Positions 1 through 8,483 of a stretch of 46,995 nt of DNA are shown piece after piece (the stretch's first letter is position 1; the number at the start of each line of letters is the position of its first letter). The position numbers were made by a program, and so were the translations under genes. The notes under the pieces are model-generated. The model worked only from the letters and a program-made list of their open reading frames with translations. It searched no databases and was not told the origin of the DNA. The DNA is from Bryobacterales bacterium (GTDB lineage Bacteria > Acidobacteriota > Terriglobia > Bryobacterales > Bryobacteraceae), in NCBI GenBank assembly GCA_003164035.1, contig PLRS01000081.1, positions 136,245 to 183,239 of the forward strand, written 5' to 3'.

Positions 1-1532
1 TTCCGCCACGTTCTTCCGGGCGGCAAAGTCAGATTCTGTTCCACAAAAAAGTCGTCGATTGCCTGCAAGGCTGGCTGCACAAACAGTTCGCCCTCACCGA
101 ACCGTGAAGCGGCCCGCTTCCAGGCGTCCGGCACCAGCAGGTAGTTCTCGATGTTCTTGCGCTTCCACTCGAACAACGTTGCGTTATCCGGCTCGGGATG
201 AAAAGTGGCCCTGTCGTCATAGTCGAAGAGCATCAACCTTTTGACCTCCGGGACGATTTGCCTCAGCGCGGCGAAGTGCTCGTCCGCCCTGGTCTTCATG
301 CTCTGCTTGTCCCCGCCGCCCATCGATTTGAAACATACTTTGTCCATTGCGGCCTGGGCGCCGCACGGATTCGCCCAAGCACGCAGGATGCGCTCATCGC
401 TCTCCCCCTCGACGTACAGGATGTAGGGAGAGACCATCAGGCGCGCGATCTCTTCGTTCGAAACTTCCGCCATGGCCCGTAGCACTTCGGGTGCCGACGT
501 AACGCGCCTGGGCACTTGGTTTAGCAAGGAAACGATCTGGGCGGCATCGACGCCCCGCACAAACTCCTCGGCGTGCGTGGCGATCAGGAACTGAGTGTTC
601 TTCTCTAAGCCTTTCCGTTTGAAGTAGTCGAGAACCTCGCGTTGCAAGTTGGCGTGCAGGTGAGCGTCCGGCTCATCGAGTAAGATCGTCGTTGGTTGAT
701 AGCCGTACAGAAAGGCCAATAAAGTCAACGTTTGATGGAACCCGCTGCCCCCCGCGATGATATCGAAATCCTTGCTGTTCTGGCGGTACTCGACGGTGAT
801 GTATACATCCTTGGCCGAGTCGTAACCCGGCTCATGTATCTCGACCGAGAACCAACGTTTGACGATGCCCGCCACTTCTTTCCAGTCCGCGGGTGATGTA
901 TAGCCCTTCGCGGCGCGGCCATTCGATCCCCGGGAGGGCGAAGGGCACACGCGCAGCAGCAGATTGCGCAGCACACTGCCAGGCTGTCCCTTTCCGACCT
1001 GCTGGCGGATTGGGGCCTCATCCAGCCACTTCTCCGTGGGCTCCAGACCCGAAAACGGCGGCACATAGGCGATTCTCGGGAAGTCCCCGCTCTGCTCACG
1101 GGCGCGGAACTTTTCCCAGCCACCGTTCGGTATCGCGTATATCGTTTGTGACGAGTGATAGCGTAATTCCACGCCAAACGTGGCTGTCGTGCCTGTCGCC
1201 TGCCTCCATTCCACGTCGATGTGGATCAGGATGTATTCCTGCTTCTTCTTGCCATCGACCACGGGCCAATAGCGATCGGTACGGTCCTTCCAAAGCAGGT
1301 TGAATTCCGGCACCGGCAGCGCCGTGAAGTTCGGCAGCACCACCTGGATGCCCTTGGAGCCGGCACGCTTAGATCGATGGAACTCATCCACGCAGAACTG
1401 CCAGATGGCCAACGCCTGCAGTACGGTGCTCTTACCGCTGTTGTTCCGCCCCGCGAGCAAGTCGAACTGGGTGAACTCGTAGGTCTGCTCGCTCACGCTT
1501 TTGAAATTGCGCAGGGCCAATTTAGTGATCAT
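1..1532 (-). CDS. OLD-family ATP-dependent nuclease (AAA ATPase + TOPRIM), partial at left edge
   Basis: The frame opens at an ATG whose complement is at 1530-1532 and stays open for 510 codons to the window edge, so the C-terminus is missing. The N-terminus has an SMC/RecF-type start (LALRNFKSV) and Walker A (GRNNSGKST, residues 28-36). Walker B with the D-loop (ILLDEPDAHLHANLQ) lies near residues 282-296, followed by a switch histidine (FLIATHAEEF). A TOPRIM nuclease domain follows: the acidic loop YVEGESDER near 370-380, the DxD-type motif MLFDYDDR near 435, and RKNIENYLL near 460. This order is that of OLD-family nucleases, many of which act in phage defence; that role here is inferred. 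The start overlaps the end of the RelE-like remnant by 11 bases, so the gene may be translationally coupled to the upstream antitoxin gene. No GajB/UvrD-like helicase gene is seen upstream; what lies downstream is outside the window. Confidence 0.85.
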   Translation of the reverse strand, partial: MITKLALRNFKSVSEQTYEFTQFDLLAGRNNSGKSTVLQALAIWQFCVDEFHRSKRAGSKGIQVVLPNFTALPVPEFNLLWKDRTDRYWPVVDGKKKQEYILIHIDVEWRQATGTTATFGVELRYHSSQTIYAIPNGGWEKFRAREQSGDFPRIAYVPPFSGLEPTEKWLDEAPIRQQVGKGQPGSVLRNLLLRVCPSPSRGSNGRAAKGYTSPADWKEVAGIVKRWFSVEIHEPGYDSAKDVYITVEYRQNSKDFDIIAGGSGFHQTLTLLAFLYGYQPTTILLDEPDAHLHANLQREVLDYFKRKGLEKNTQFLIATHAEEFVRGVDAAQIVSLLNQVPRRVTSAPEVLRAMAEVSNEEIARLMVSPYILYVEGESDERILRAWANPCGAQAAMDKVCFKSMGGGDKQSMKTRADEHFAALRQIVPEVKRLMLFDYDDRATFHPEPDNATLFEWKRKNIENYLLVPDAWKRAASRFGEGELFVQPALQAIDDFFVEQNLTLPPGRTWR

Positions 1533-1773
1533 GCCTGTTCCCCATTCTCGCAGGATCATCGCCGTCAAGGTTCGCTGCCACTGCCGCGCCACGTGCGCCA
1601 ACTGGGGCGCAGGACGACCACACTGTGACTGCGCTGCGACGTCGGTGACCCGCGGCTGTGGTACGGAGCGTCGCGGAATACCAACTGTCGTCAACGACGC
1701 GTTGCCGCCGGTCGGGCGGTATCGCTTTAAGCTGTTTTGCGGCGCCGTCGTGAATGTGGACGATCCAGGTCAT
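1522..1773 (-). pseudogene. RelE/ParE-like toxin remnant (83 aa)
   Basis: The first 28 residues (MTWIVHIHDGAAKQLKAIP...) match the beta strand and first helices of RelE-superfamily toxins. After about residue 29 the match stops: the central GDV/RRRVGxYRI-like core is not found in this frame or the two other frames. It is therefore probably a truncated or decayed toxin. It starts 47 bases inside the 3' end of the AbrB-type antitoxin gene and ends 11 bases inside the OLD nuclease gene. An alternative is that the 83-residue product is real and simply unfamiliar. Confidence 0.5.
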
Positions 1774-2041
1774 GGCGAAGTTGGGCGAGGCTCACGAACT
1801 TTCCCTCGCGCATCTCTATTTCGGCCTTCTTCACGAGGGCGCTCTCTTCCGGGGTGAGTACGTCGCCGGGATCAACCACGCGCCGAGGCTTGATGAGCAC
1901 GCCGTTTTGGGTTTGAGCGAACGCCACAAAATCCCCCGCCCGGATGTTGAGGGCTCCGAGCATCTCCCGTGGAATCACCACCTGGCGCCGCTGGCTAACG
2001 CGGCCGATCCGCTCCTGGGCTGTGGTTGATTCTGCTCCCAT
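1727..2041 (-). CDS. AbrB/SpoVT-type antitoxin (swapped-hairpin DNA-binding protein)
   Basis: The 104-residue product begins MGAESTTAQERIGRVSQRRQ and carries the AbrB/MazE swapped-hairpin pattern: RVSQRRQVVIPREMLGALNI, then GDFVAFAQTQNGVLIKPRR. The C-terminal part (residues about 65-104) is helical and charged, as in antitoxins that wrap a RelE toxin. An in-frame ORF extends upstream to 2143, but the ATG at 2041 is preferred because the domain begins shortly after it and an AAAGG stretch precedes it closely. It heads a chain with the toxin remnant and the OLD nuclease, and such proteins usually repress their own operon. Confidence 0.75.
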   Translation of the reverse strand: MGAESTTAQERIGRVSQRRQVVIPREMLGALNIRAGDFVAFAQTQNGVLIKPRRVVDPGDVLTPEESALVKKAEIEMREGKFVSLAQLRHDLDRPHSRRRRKTA

Positions 2042-2167
2042 ACCTTTCAGAGTATCCGACGAGCGGAATATGTCAGACACGGGGAGGGTTGCCGGCGCTG
2101 GAACCGCGCCGCTGGCTGTTAGATTGCGGCGCGGCGGTTGCACTCCATGCTGTCCCTGGGTTCGCCC

Positions 2168-3295
2168 CTATTTCTTTACCGGCTTTGGCGTTTGAGCTGC
2201 CTTGACTGTTATCGGGAGGGCATTCGATGGCGTTCCATTAGCGCCGTTCTGTACGGCCAGTTGATAGCTGCCCGCAGGGAGCTTTGTGGCGCCGGAGACT
2301 TCGGCAGCCGCTATGGTCAGTTTCCCGGTCGCAAGCGTGCACGCGTCGGCAGTACAGCCCTCTCCAGTGATCGTCGCCTGAGCCGTCTTTGGATCGAAGT
2401 TAGAACCAGAAACGCTGAATTGGAACTCTGTGTCCGCCGTCGCGGGAGGATCGATTTTGACGGCTCCGGTCAGTGCCGGTGTGGTGGAAGCCGCGGCGGA
2501 ACCGGCGGCGTTTGGACCGAGGGTAATGCTTGCGGCGGAAGCCTTTTCCTGGCCCTTGGCAGTTACCGAGAACACTGCATATTGAGTGCCCTTTAACTTC
2601 TTCAACTGGTCTATTGGAAACGCTGCGCTTCCCTTCGTGGGGTCTCCCCCCTGAACGGTAACCACTCCGTCAACCGTTACCACATCTCCAGACTCTTTGG
2701 CGTTCTTGAGACGAACCTTTGCAATGTCTCCCAAGCTCGTTCCAACTAAGCTGCACGCAAAAAGCGTCGCGCCGGCGTCACTGGTCTTCGTCAGGTCCAA
2801 GGTGCCGTCTGTCGCGGTGGGACAATTGATGGAGGTCACCGACGCGCTTGCCGCTGTGTCTTCGACCAGATACTTCCCGGAAACCACGACGAACGTCCTC
2901 CTGGCGAGAGTGTTCAGAAATGCGGAATCAGCCTTCTTGAACTCCTTCCCCGTCTTTTGAACATAGATTCGTAGAGGAACGAATGCGACAAAGGGTACCG
3001 CCTGGCCCTTCGGGACAACGATTTTGTACACGCTCGAAGAGCTGAACGCCATATCGTCGAGGAGCCGGAGCTGGGCGATCGAAAGATCCGGAACACCCGC
3101 CTGGAGCAGCGGAACGGCGGTTCCGGAAAATACCGAGAAAGCGTTTCGTAAGGCAAGGCCGCCGGTGAGAGACGAAGCCGCCACTCCGAGTCCCGCGATC
3201 GACGAGGCTAGCGTTACGGCGATGTTCCTTGGGGACGACCAGTTTGTATTGCTCTGGAGCCCTCTTGCCAAAATATGCTCGCGCCCCGCATTCAT
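2168..3295 (-). CDS. Unknown secreted or surface protein with IPT/TIG-like C-terminal domain
   Basis: The 375-residue product has no confidently recognised family. The N-terminal third contains an AxSxTGG-rich hydrophobic patch (residues about 28-60) and a FSSSSVYKIVVPKGQAVPFV segment. The C-terminal part, from about residue 275, resembles an immunoglobulin-like IPT/TIG fold (FSVSGSNFDPKTAQATI, then a Cys pair in GCTADAC, then LPAGSYQLAVQN). There is no signal peptide at its own start. Its ATG shares one base with the stop of the lipoprotein gene (TAATG at 3293-3297), so it is either translationally coupled or the second half of one gene split by a frameshift. Confidence 0.6.
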   Translation of the reverse strand: MNAGREHILARGLQSNTNWSSPRNIAVTLASSIAGLGVAASSLTGGLALRNAFSVFSGTAVPLLQAGVPDLSIAQLRLLDDMAFSSSSVYKIVVPKGQAVPFVAFVPLRIYVQKTGKEFKKADSAFLNTLARRTFVVVSGKYLVEDTAASASVTSINCPTATDGTLDLTKTSDAGATLFACSLVGTSLGDIAKVRLKNAKESGDVVTVDGVVTVQGGDPTKGSAAFPIDQLKKLKGTQYAVFSVTAKGQEKASAASITLGPNAAGSAAASTTPALTGAVKIDPPATADTEFQFSVSGSNFDPKTAQATITGEGCTADACTLATGKLTIAAAEVSGATKLPAGSYQLAVQNGANGTPSNALPITVKAAQTPKPVKK

Positions 3296-4116
3296 TAGAG
3301 GATTGCAGGATCTGCAATTGCCACCTGTACATCATGAAGCAAGAACTGCTTAGTATCGTCCAGGTTCCTGACATTTACCTGGACGGCCAAGTAGTTGTCC
3401 GCCACTGCTCTTCCGAACATGAATGAGGTCTCCTGCCAGGTCAGAAGCGATTGAGAGCAGCCGACTAGCGGCGACGGACCCGAGTATTGCCAGGTTGTGG
3501 CGGAGGCCAGAGACGCCTCAAACCCGGCGCGCTCCTCTTGAGTGATGAGCCCACGCCTTTCCAAGTCGGCTGCCATTCCGGAAGAATCATTTGCTGCGTG
3601 AGCCTTGACGATCTGCTGTGCTTCCGCGACTTTTTCTTTGTTCGCTTGATCCTTCGAAAAGAAATCGGCAACGACATGATTGATCCTCTGGTATGCGCCT
3701 ACATTCGACATAAATGTGTATGTCTGGGCGGGCGTGAACCGACACGGGAAATAGTCGCCAAGCGGCATGATGGTCGAAACGATAGGAGCCGGCCCTGGTG
3801 CTGGAGTTGGTGTTGGAGTTGGCACTGGCGTCGGCGTCGGTGTCGGTGTTGGCGCTGGTTTCGGTGGTGGCGCGTGTGTTGGAGGCGTTGGTGCTGCACG
3901 AAGAGGCGGTGGTGCTGGTGTTGGTGTTGGTTCCGGCTCCGGAGCCGGTTCCGGCGCTCGCTCTGGAGGAGTTGGAGCCGATGCCGATGGCGGCGGTGCA
4001 GGAGGTGGAGGTTGAGGAGGCTTGTGCTTACAAGCCGACATAAGACAAAGCAAACCCGCAGTGCAAGATATGAGCGCTAGCAGGCGGCGATTGGGACTTG
4101 AGTGGATCAACTTCAT
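3295..4116 (-). CDS. Proline-rich lipoprotein of unknown function
   Basis: The 273-residue product has an N-terminal signal sequence and a lipobox ending LMSAC at about residues 25-29, so it is predicted to be a lipoprotein. Residues about 30-110 are a low-complexity Pro/Thr/Ala/Glu linker (repeated PTP and PAP units) that could span periplasm or cell wall. The remaining 160 residues form a helical globular domain with two cysteines (FPCRF and VGCSQS). It ends ...VAIADPAIL one base into the next gene. The GC-rich repeat coding for the linker also opens long glycine- or valine-rich frames on the other strand, which are artefacts. Confidence 0.7.
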   Translation of the reverse strand: MKLIHSSPNRRLLALISCTAGLLCLMSACKHKPPQPPPPAPPPSASAPTPPERAPEPAPEPEPTPTPAPPPLRAAPTPPTHAPPPKPAPTPTPTPTPVPTPTPTPAPGPAPIVSTIMPLGDYFPCRFTPAQTYTFMSNVGAYQRINHVVADFFSKDQANKEKVAEAQQIVKAHAANDSSGMAADLERRGLITQEERAGFEASLASATTWQYSGPSPLVGCSQSLLTWQETSFMFGRAVADNYLAVQVNVRNLDDTKQFLLHDVQVAIADPAIL

Positions 4117-4184
4117 TGCTCCGCCGATGAATTCGGCGATTCTATCATAAACGCAGATTCTTTGGAGTCAGCCTATCTTGCGAG

Positions 4185-4344
4185 GGTGCTTAGCCGTTTT
4201 GGGGATTTGACAGTTTAGGCGCGGAAACCGCTCCCTCGCGGTCGCGGCTCGGTAACGGGTACCGCGTGTTTTCGGTCGCTTACCGAGCCGCGACTGCGAG
4301 GGAGCGGTTTCCGGGAACGGATTTCCCCAGATCGGCCAAGCACC
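4185..4344. repeat. MITE-like palindromic element, copy 1
   Basis: About 160 bases with a near-perfect inverted repeat: arms at 4225-4255 and 4280-4310 (AAACCGCTCCCTCGCGGTCG...), and outer ends GGTGCTTAGCC... / ...GGCCAAGCACC. A second copy of almost the same length lies at 17595-17755. It fills the gap between the lipoprotein promoter region and the 3' end of the phosphate permease gene and could fold into a strong hairpin in either transcript. Confidence 0.85.
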
Positions 4345-4422
4345 GATCTTGCGAGCGAGCCGCCACAGGCCATAATGCCATTCTGTAGCCCGGTATCCCC
4401 GGCCACAGCTTGCTGCCGCAGC

Positions 4423-5445
4423 CTACCGGCCCGCCAAAATGTGGATCGCCCAGTAGCTCACCCAGGCAATGCTGGCGGCCATGGGGATGGTCAGGATCCA
4501 GCCGGACATAATATTGGTGGCGATACCCCAACGGACGGCCTTGAGGCGGTGAATGCTGCCGACCCCGGCGATGGCGCCGGCGATGGCATGCGTAGTGGAA
4601 ACGGGCAGGCCCAGGTGGGTAGCCAGCAGCACGGCGCCGGCGGCACCGGTTTCGGCGCAGAAACCGCTGCGCGGCTTGAGGCGGGTCAGGCGGGTGCCCA
4701 TGGTCCGGACGATCCGCCAGCCTCCGCTCAGAGTGCCGAGAGCGATGGCGCCGTAGGCCGCCACAATCACCCACAATTGCACATCGAAGGTTTTCTGGTA
4801 ATGCGACGCCACCAGCAAGCCGGTGATGACGCCCATGGTCTTCTGCGCGTCGTTGGAGCCGTGCGAGAGGCTGAAAGTGGCGGCCGAGAGCAACTGGAAG
4901 CGGCGGAAATAAACGTCCATCTTGGCGGGGCTGGTTTTGCGGAACAGCCAGTACACGGCGACCATCAGCGCATACGCCGAAACCAGGCCGATCAGGGGCG
5001 CCAGGAAAATGAACGCCACGGTGAGCGCCCACTGGCCCGCGATCAATCCTTCGAGCGCGTGGCCCAGACCGCGGGTGATGGCCGCCCGCGCCATGGCCGC
5101 ACCGGCATAGCCGCCGATCAGCGCGTGCGAGCTGGAGGTGGGCAGTCCCAGCCACCAGGTGATCAAGTCCCACGAAATCGCGCCCCCCAGGGCCGCCAGA
5201 ATCACGTACGGCGTCACCACTTCCAGGTTGACGAAGCCGTTGCCCATGGTCTTCGCTACGGCGGTACCGAAGACGAAGGCGGCCAGGAAATTGAAAAACG
5301 CGGCCCAGACCACGGCCTGCACCGGCGTGAGCACGCGCGTCGCCACCACCGTGGCGATGGAATTGGCGGCGTCGTGAAATCCGTTGATGTAGTCGAAAAC
5401 GAGAGCGATGGCGACGATCCCCGCCACCAGGGTGAAGACCGGCAT
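4423..5445 (-). CDS. pit: PiT-family inorganic phosphate permease
   Basis: A polytopic membrane protein of 340 residues from the ATG at 5445. The two PiT signature halves are visible: FDYINGFHDAANSIATVV near the N-terminus and FSLSHGSNDAQKTMGVI in the middle. Loops GLPTSSSHALIGG and GLPVSTTHAIAGA form the paired re-entrant substrate motifs. It should import phosphate (or metal phosphate) by cation symport. The DUF47 gene lies 193 bases upstream on the same strand, which is the usual PiT pairing. The frame is open further upstream to 5580, but that part runs through REP hairpins, so the later ATG is preferred. Confidence 0.93.
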   Translation of the reverse strand: MPVFTLVAGIVAIALVFDYINGFHDAANSIATVVATRVLTPVQAVVWAAFFNFLAAFVFGTAVAKTMGNGFVNLEVVTPYVILAALGGAISWDLITWWLGLPTSSSHALIGGYAGAAMARAAITRGLGHALEGLIAGQWALTVAFIFLAPLIGLVSAYALMVAVYWLFRKTSPAKMDVYFRRFQLLSAATFSLSHGSNDAQKTMGVITGLLVASHYQKTFDVQLWVIVAAYGAIALGTLSGGWRIVRTMGTRLTRLKPRSGFCAETGAAGAVLLATHLGLPVSTTHAIAGAIAGVGSIHRLKAVRWGIATNIMSGWILTIPMAASIAWVSYWAIHILAGR

Positions 5446-5470
5446 GGCTAGAGCGTTGATCCAGAGAGTG

Positions 5471-5555
5471 GTACAGACGATCGTTTTTCGTCGTCTGTCG
5501 GGCTGCTGCTGCCTGGCCTGGGGCGACAGACCACAAAAAACGATGGTCTGTCCCA
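5471..5555. repeat. REP hairpin pair (remote relative of the RAYT-flanking repeats)
   Basis: Two hairpins in opposite orientation: ACAGACGA/TCGTCTGT at 5473-5498 and ACAGACCA/TGGTCTGT at 5526-5551, each with a loop resembling CGAAAAACGA or its complement. They match in stem and loop the hairpins that flank the RAYT gene at 22.65-23.36 kb. They lie between the DUF47 and phosphate permease genes, where they could stabilise or attenuate the transcript. Confidence 0.85.
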
Positions 5556-5638
5556 CTCTATCTGGGCCGAAGCGTGGCACACCCCAATTTCCACGACCTC
5601 AGGAGCGAGTCCGTACCACGAAGCGAGGATGGGTTGCA

Positions 5639-6250
5639 TTAGCTGTTTTTCACCACGACGTTCTGCAGGACGTCGGCGACGTCTTCGCAGCTATCGATGG
5701 TCTCCTCGAAAAAGTCGTACACCTCCTTGAGCTTGATCAGCGTGATCGGGTCCTTCTCTTTGGCGAACAGATCCACGATGGCGCTGCGGCCGACCAGGTC
5801 GCCCTCGTTTTCCAGGCGGTTGATCTCGATGCAATAGACCTGCGGCGAGCCCTTGCCTTGCAACTCAAACGCCTGCTGCAATTGTTTGGCGCAGCGGGCC
5901 ACGATTTCCGCCAGCGAAACCATGTTGGCCGGAATCGGATTGATGTGATAGGCAACCAGGCGGTGGGCGGTGTCTTCTATGCCGTCGAGCACGTCGTCCA
6001 GCGCCGAAGAGATGGCGTGAATGTCTTCGGGGTCGATGGGGGTGATGAAGGTCTGGTTCAGGCGGGTGAAAATCTCGTGGATCAGCTCATCGCCGCGGTG
6101 CTCCAAAACGCTGATTTCCGTGGCCGCGCTGGCCATCCGGCCGTTGCCGATGCGGACCGCGTCCGCCAGCAACCGCGCCGCCTCGGAAATAATACCAACC
6201 TGTTTCTGAAACAATTCGAAAAACTTCTCGTCACGGGGCAGAAGTCTCAT
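5639..6250 (-). CDS. DUF47/PhoU-like phosphate transport accessory protein
   Basis: A 203-residue all-helical protein beginning MRLLPRDEKFFELFQKQ, the usual start of the DUF47 (TIGR00153) family. It has PhoU-like acidic helices, including HRGDELIHEIFTRLNQTFITP, DPEDIHAISSALDDVLDGIE and the C-terminal VYDFFEETIDSCEDVADVL. Family members regulate or couple to PiT permeases and bind metal ions. The permease gene lies directly downstream on the same strand. Confidence 0.9.
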   Translation of the reverse strand: MRLLPRDEKFFELFQKQVGIISEAARLLADAVRIGNGRMASAATEISVLEHRGDELIHEIFTRLNQTFITPIDPEDIHAISSALDDVLDGIEDTAHRLVAYHINPIPANMVSLAEIVARCAKQLQQAFELQGKGSPQVYCIEINRLENEGDLVGRSAIVDLFAKEKDPITLIKLKEVYDFFEETIDSCEDVADVLQNVVVKNS

Positions 6251-6575
6251 AAGGTGCGTAAGGTCGAGAGCTTATGGTAGCCGTATTGCAACAATTCGGT
6301 CAATTTGGCATTACGAAACGATGACTGTTTATGCCTGCCGCCCGAACCGGTTGGCCTTTTGGCGTGTGGGCCGGCGGGCGGTCACAGCGTTTCCATGATT
6401 TTTATCTCTCTCATTCCATTGGAATAATCGCGAATTGCCGGCAGGCTGCGCACGGCTCATCGATTACTCTGGGGACGTGGAAGCCTCACCCGCAGCCAGA
6501 ATTACGAATCGAGAGGTCTCGCAGCCAGGCAAAAAAATGAGATTCCCCTCGCTGCCTGCACACTAGAGGGCAAAT
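6251..6575. other. Divergent intergenic region, 325 bases
   Basis: The region separates the DUF47 gene (minus) from the sensor kinase gene (plus) and must hold both promoters. No convincing -35/-10 pair was found by eye. An AGAGGG element at 6564-6569 is the likely ribosome binding site for the kinase gene. No ORF, hairpin or repeat was recognised in the rest. Confidence 0.4.
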
Positions 6576-8483
6576 ATGCCGCTAACCGAACAAACCAAGA
6601 AGCAGATCCTCGTGGTGGAAGATGAAGGATTGATCGCCGCCGACGTTCAGAGGCGGCTGGAGCGCATGGGTTACTCCGTGCCGGCGATCGCCAGGTCCGG
6701 AAAGGAGGCCCTTGGATGTGCGCGATCCACACCTTTCGACCTGGTGCTGATGGACATCCGCATCGGCGGCGAGATGGACGGCGTTGACACGGCCGCCGCG
6801 CTGAAACTCGAATGCGGCACGCCCATCGTCTACATGACCGCCCATTCCGACCAGACAACCGTGAACCGAGCCAAGCTGACCGAGCCGTTCGGTTACGTTC
6901 TGAAGCCGGTCGGCGATGCCAACCTGCGGAGCGCCGTCGAGATCGCCATCTACAAGAGCGAAATGGAACGCCGCCTGCGTACCAGCGAGGCTTGGCTCGC
7001 AGCCACTTTGCGCAGCGTGGGGGAAGGCCTCATCGCTACCAACGCCGGCGGCGAAATCGTATTCATGAACCCCTTGGCCGAGCAACTGACAGGCTGGTTG
7101 AGCGCCGACGCTCACGGACGCCCGTTAATGAACGTTCTCGGGCTCTTCGAAGAATCGGAAACCAGGTCTGTAAAGAATCCGGTTTTGGGGGTCCGCCTGG
7201 GAGAGAGCCTGATCTGCACCCTCATCTCCAGGACGGGAACTCGTTCCGCGGTCGAGGTCGAGTGGTTTGAGAACCGCGCCGGCGATCGACTGCTGGGGGT
7301 CATCGTGGTATTGCGCGACATCCGCGCCCGCCAGGAAATGGAAGCCCGTCTGGTGCAGTCTCAACGCATGGAAGCCATCGCCAGTATGGCGGGGGGCCTG
7401 GCGCATGAGTTCAACAACCAGCTCATGGTGATTCTCGGATACGCCGGGGAATTCGTCGCCCGGCTCTCGGGTGAGGATCGACAGGAGGCGCTCGAAATCC
7501 AGCAGGCCGCCACCATGGCCTCCTCCATCAGCCGCCAGTTATTGACTCTGAGCTGCCGCGACGGGGTGCCGACGGAGGTTCTTAACATCCACGAAGTGAT
7601 CCGCGAGATCCAGCCGGTGCTCTCCCACGCCCTCGGGAAGACGTGCTGCCTGACCACCGACCTGGGCTCCTGGGTGGGGTTCGTCCGCGCCAATCGAAAT
7701 CAGCTCAAGCAAGTCCTGTTGAATCTCACACTCAACGCGCGGGACGCCATGTACGGCGCCGGTGAGGTGCTGATTGAGAGCCGCGCCGTGGAGATTGCCG
7801 CCGATAGCCCGGAGGGTCGCCTCCATCGTCCGGGGCCATACGTTCGCCTCCGGTTCATGGATTCGGGCAAGGGCATGGACAAAGCTACTCTGGCCCGGAT
7901 CTTCGAGCCCCTCTTTACCGCCAATAAGGGTGGACACGGATTGGGGCTGTCCATCGTGCACAGCATCGTCACGAAAGGGGGAGGCTACATAACTGCCTCC
8001 AGCGAGTTGGGAAAGGGCTCGACTTTCGAGATTTTGCTGCCGTGCGTCGGCACTTTCAAGCGGATGAGCGACGTCGGTTCGCTCGGCCGCGGCGGAGCCG
8101 ACACCCCCACTGTCCTTCTGGTGGACGACGAAGAACCTGTCCGCAAGCTGATGCATAGCTACCTGTCGCGCGAAGGCTTTCAACTCCTGGAAGCCCGCAA
8201 CCCCGAAGAAGCCGAACTCATCGCGGAAGCCTGCCAGGAGCCCATTCACGTTCTGGTCACCGATGTGGTAATGCCGGAGATGACGGGACCCCAGTTGGCC
8301 GAGCGGTTGGCCCGCTCCCGGCCGGATATGAAAGTTCTCTTCGTCTCCGGATACGCGCACGATGCCCTTGCACGGTACGGTCTGGATGGGTCGGCCAACA
8401 TTCTGTCCAAGCCGTTTCCTGCCTCTGAACTTCTCCGGCGCGTGCGCCTGTTGCTGAGCCAGACAACGCATCTGGCGCGATGA
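6576..8483 (+). CDS. Hybrid sensor histidine kinase (REC-PAS-HisKA-HATPase-REC)
   Basis: A cytoplasmic 635-residue protein with no membrane segment. The order is an N-terminal receiver (residues 8-125, phospho-acceptor D60, K110), a PAS domain (about 133-250), a HisKA box (RMEAIASMAGGLAHEFNNQ, H277), an ATPase domain (N box NLTLNARD near 383-390, G boxes DSGKGMD and GGHGLGLSI) and a C-terminal receiver (about 512-630, D563 in VTDVVMPEM). The input receiver suggests it takes phosphate or a signal from another kinase before autophosphorylating. The last codons overlap the next kinase gene (ATGA), so both are probably made together. Confidence 0.93.
   Translation: MPLTEQTKKQILVVEDEGLIAADVQRRLERMGYSVPAIARSGKEALGCARSTPFDLVLMDIRIGGEMDGVDTAAALKLECGTPIVYMTAHSDQTTVNRAKLTEPFGYVLKPVGDANLRSAVEIAIYKSEMERRLRTSEAWLAATLRSVGEGLIATNAGGEIVFMNPLAEQLTGWLSADAHGRPLMNVLGLFEESETRSVKNPVLGVRLGESLICTLISRTGTRSAVEVEWFENRAGDRLLGVIVVLRDIRARQEMEARLVQSQRMEAIASMAGGLAHEFNNQLMVILGYAGEFVARLSGEDRQEALEIQQAATMASSISRQLLTLSCRDGVPTEVLNIHEVIREIQPVLSHALGKTCCLTTDLGSWVGFVRANRNQLKQVLLNLTLNARDAMYGAGEVLIESRAVEIAADSPEGRLHRPGPYVRLRFMDSGKGMDKATLARIFEPLFTANKGGHGLGLSIVHSIVTKGGGYITASSELGKGSTFEILLPCVGTFKRMSDVGSLGRGGADTPTVLLVDDEEPVRKLMHSYLSREGFQLLEARNPEEAELIAEACQEPIHVLVTDVVMPEMTGPQLAERLARSRPDMKVLFVSGYAHDALARYGLDGSANILSKPFPASELLRRVRLLLSQTTHLAR

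Noticed and set aside
3767-4015. Glycine/valine repeat protein on the plus strand
   Set aside because: It is the complement of the proline-rich linker codons of the lipoprotein and has no independent support.
4280-5536. 418-codon frame overlapping the phosphate permease on the same strand
   Set aside because: It is Arg/Gly/His-rich and out of frame with a clear PiT permease.
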